Origin: Frondihabitans sp. PhB188
GTDB lineage: Bacteria; Actinomycetota; Actinomycetes; Actinomycetales; Microbacteriaceae
NCBI RefSeq assembly: GCF_003752365.1
Contig: NZ_RJUO01000001.1
Span: 434,001 to 498,000 of the forward strand
Length of the DNA: 64,000 bases
Direction: 5' to 3'
Below are positions 61,443 through 64,000 of this stretch, one piece after another. The notes under the pieces were generated by a model. The model searched no databases and was not told where the DNA came from. It worked only from the letters and a program-made list of their open reading frames with translations. Made by a program: the position numbers and the translations under genes. How positions within the stretch are numbered: the first letter of the stretch is position 1; every line of letters begins with the position of its first letter.

Positions 61443-63371
61443 CTACTCGCGCGTGCGGCTCGCCGGCTCGCCCTCGCGCCGGGCCACGGGCAGCTTCGAG
61501 CCGAGGACCATAGCGGTCACGTCGCGCGCGACGGCCTGAGCCGTGAGCCCGGCGGCCGCGAAGATCTCGGAGCGCGAGGCATGGTCGATGAACTCGTCGG
61601 GGAGGCCGAGCTCGGTCACGGCGGTGTCGACGTCGGCAGCCCGCAGGTCTTGCCGCACCCTCGTGCCGATGCCGCCGACGCGCACGCCGTCTTCGATCGT
61701 CACGACCAGACGGTGCTCGGCGGCGAGCTCGATGATCGACGCAGGAACGGGCACCACCCACCGCGGGTCGACGACGGTCGCCCCGATGCCCTGATCGGCC
61801 AACCGCTCGGCGACGTCGAGGCCGAGTCGCGCCATCGGACCCACCGCCATGATGAGCACGTCGGGCCGGTCGCCGCGGGCCAGCACCTCGACGCCGTCGT
61901 GGAGCCGTTCGAGCGCCGGGATGTCCGTGCCCACCTCGCCCTTCGGGAACCGCACCACCGTGGGTCCGTCGTCGACCGTCACGGCCTCCCGCAGCTCCTC
62001 CCGGAGGCGGGTGGCGTCGCGGGGTGCGGCGATGCGGATGCCGGGGACGACCTGGAGGATCGCCAGGTCCCAGATGCCGTGGTGGCTCGGTCCGTCGGGG
62101 CCGGTGACTCCGGAGCGGTCGAGCACGAACGTGACGCCGGCCTTGTGCAGACCGACGTCCATCAGCACCTGGTCGAAGGCGCGGTTGATGAAGGTGGCGT
62201 AGAGCGCCACGACGGGGTGCAGGCCTCCGTAGGCGAGGCCGGCCGCCGAGGCGACCGCGTGCTGCTCGGCGATGCCCACGTCGAGCACGCGCTGGGGGTA
62301 CTTCTCCGCCATGCGGTGCAGGCCGACGGGGCGGAGCATGGCGGCGGTGATGCCCACGATCCTGCGATCGTGATCTGCGATCGAGACGATCTCGTCGGCG
62401 AAGGTGCTGGTCCAGCCGGGCGCGCTCGACGGGTCGAGCGCCTCGCCGGTCTCGGGGTCGATGTGGCCCACGGCGTGGAACTGGTCGGCGGCGTCTTGAA
62501 GGGCCGGCTCGAAGCCGCGGCCCTTCTGCGTGATCGCGTGCACGATGACCGGAGCGCCGTAGTTCTTGGCCTGCTCGAGCGCCTCCTCCATCGCGGCCTG
62601 GTCGTGCCCGTCGACCGGCCCGATGTACTTGATGTCGAGGTTCGAGTAGAGCGCCTCGTTGTTCGTGAAGCGGCTCAGGAAGCCGTGGAGGCCTCCCCGG
62701 ACGCCGCGGTAGAACGCGCGGGCCGGCGAGCCCAGGTGGTCGAAGGCGGCACGCGACGTGACGTGCATCTCGCGGTAGGCCTGAGCCGTGCGCACCGAGT
62801 TCAGGAACCGCGCCATGCCGCCGATGGTCGGCGCGTACGAGCGCCCGTTGTCGTTGACGACGATGATCAGGCGACGCGTGTTGTCGTCGCTGATGTTGTT
62901 CAGGGCCTCCCACGTCATGCCGCCGGTCAGGGCGCCGTCGCCGACGACCGCGACGACGTGGCGGTCGCCGTGGCCGGTGAGGGTGAAACCGCGCGAGAGT
63001 CCGTCGGCCCAGGAGAGCGACGACGACGCATGCGACGACTCGACGATGTCGTGCACGGACTCGCTGCGCTGCGGATAGCCGGCGAGGCCGCCCTTGAGGC
63101 GCAGGTTCGAGAAGTCCTGTCGCCCGGTGACGAGCTTGTGGACGTACGACTGGTGGCCGGTGTCGAAGACGATCGCGTCTTTCGGGGAGTCGAAGACGCG
63201 GTGGAGGGCGAGGGTCAGCTCGACCACTCCGAGGTTCGGGCCGAGGTGGCCGCCCGTCTTCGAGACCTCGGTCACGAGGAACTTCCTGATCTCGGCAGCC
63301 AGGGTGAGCATCTGCTCGTGGCTGAGTCCGTCGAGATCGCGGGGACCGTGGATGGTCTCGAGAAGGCTCAT
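61443..63371 (-). CDS. dxs: 1-deoxy-D-xylulose-5-phosphate synthase
   Basis: Encodes 642 aa from the ATG at 63371 (MSLLETIHGPRDLDGLSHEQ). Thiamin diphosphate motif GDGALTGGMTWEALNN, early HLGPNLGVVELTLALHRVF, and transketolase central domain DVGIAEQHAVASAAGLAYGG, with QVVPGIRIAAPRDATRLREEL. First enzyme of the MEP isoprenoid pathway. Faces fadB; promoter region lies between it and the aconitase end. Confidence 0.96.
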   Translation of the reverse strand: MSLLETIHGPRDLDGLSHEQMLTLAAEIRKFLVTEVSKTGGHLGPNLGVVELTLALHRVFDSPKDAIVFDTGHQSYVHKLVTGRQDFSNLRLKGGLAGYPQRSESVHDIVESSHASSSLSWADGLSRGFTLTGHGDRHVVAVVGDGALTGGMTWEALNNISDDNTRRLIIVVNDNGRSYAPTIGGMARFLNSVRTAQAYREMHVTSRAAFDHLGSPARAFYRGVRGGLHGFLSRFTNNEALYSNLDIKYIGPVDGHDQAAMEEALEQAKNYGAPVIVHAITQKGRGFEPALQDAADQFHAVGHIDPETGEALDPSSAPGWTSTFADEIVSIADHDRRIVGITAAMLRPVGLHRMAEKYPQRVLDVGIAEQHAVASAAGLAYGGLHPVVALYATFINRAFDQVLMDVGLHKAGVTFVLDRSGVTGPDGPSHHGIWDLAILQVVPGIRIAAPRDATRLREELREAVTVDDGPTVVRFPKGEVGTDIPALERLHDGVEVLARGDRPDVLIMAVGPMARLGLDVAERLADQGIGATVVDPRWVVPVPASIIELAAEHRLVVTIEDGVRVGGIGTRVRQDLRAADVDTAVTELGLPDEFIDHASRSEIFAAAGLTAQAVARDVTAMVLGSKLPVARREGEPASRTRE

Positions 63372-63446
63372 GGTGCTCGCTTTCCGTGACCCGGGTACGT
63401 CGGCCACGTCTGAAGTTTAGGCGTCGAGGCCTGTTAAAGGACGAAC

Positions 63447-63477
63447 GCCCCGCACCCCGATACGAGGGGTGCAGGGC
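63447..63477 (-). terminator. Terminator of the aconitase gene
   Basis: GCCCCGCACCCC (63447-63458) against GGGGTGCAGGGC (63466-63477), 7-nt loop; in the aconitase direction it is followed by GTTCGTCCTTT. Confidence 0.78.
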
Positions 63478-63492
63478 GATCGCTCGAGAGGA

Positions 63493-64000
<508 letters not shown>

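Overview
The window is very GC-rich and fully consistent with a high-GC actinobacterium. The best fit is Microbacteriaceae/Micrococcales, judged from the order alaS-rpsD-rarA, the thrS-HIT-pdxS-pdxT-yebC-ruvCAB-yajC-secDF-relA block, the DUF3000-RNase D pair, frequent GTG starts, and many TANNNT boxes 5-7 nt in front of start codons (leaderless transcripts). No rRNA, CRISPR array, transposase, integrase or phage gene was seen.

Layout. 1-11.7 kb: housekeeping genes (ruvX, alaS, rpsD, rarA, a cyclophilin, a DUF349 protein, an AbiEi-like protein, the (p)ppGpp synthase/hydrolase). 11.7-22.2 kb: a long minus-strand run for protein export (yajC, secD, secF), Holliday-junction processing (ruvC, ruvA, ruvB), PLP synthesis (pdxS, pdxT), yebC, a HIT protein and thrS. 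22.2-24 kb: an ECF sigma factor with a co-encoded membrane protein. 24.3-31.5 kb: a large AfsR/BTAD-type regulator converging on a DrrAB-like ABC exporter, then a serine hydrolase. 31.6-40.4 kb: a beta-galactoside utilisation locus (LacI regulator, two different GH42 enzymes, a complete ABC sugar importer) with visible LacI-type operators. 40.4-44.4 kb: a low-gene-density stretch with a repeat/palindrome array, a broken gene, four tRNA genes, several strong hairpins and two small orphan genes. 44.4-48.6 kb: a MetNIQ-type importer and an FMN-dependent monooxygenase, probably for sulfur acquisition. 48.65-49.86 kb: two orphan genes bracketed by identical terminator hairpins. 49.9-64 kb: an ammonium transporter with a GlnR-like box, zapE, sulfurtransferase-sufE-reductase, a hydrolase, DUF3000-RNase D, fatty-acid beta-oxidation genes, dxs and the C-terminal part of aconitase.

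The least explained signals are at the DNA level. (1) A decamer, GCGCAGGAAC, recurs about once per 5 kb in unrelated genes and reading frames and is biased to one strand. (2) A palindrome family built on GATC-SSGAC-WWSGCACCA occurs at two loci, each ending about 40 nt before a start codon. (3) A 1.17-kb two-gene cassette sits between two identical terminators where a single bidirectional terminator would be expected. (4) Short tandem repeats lie on or just after stop codons at four places. All counts and positions were made by reading, not by software.
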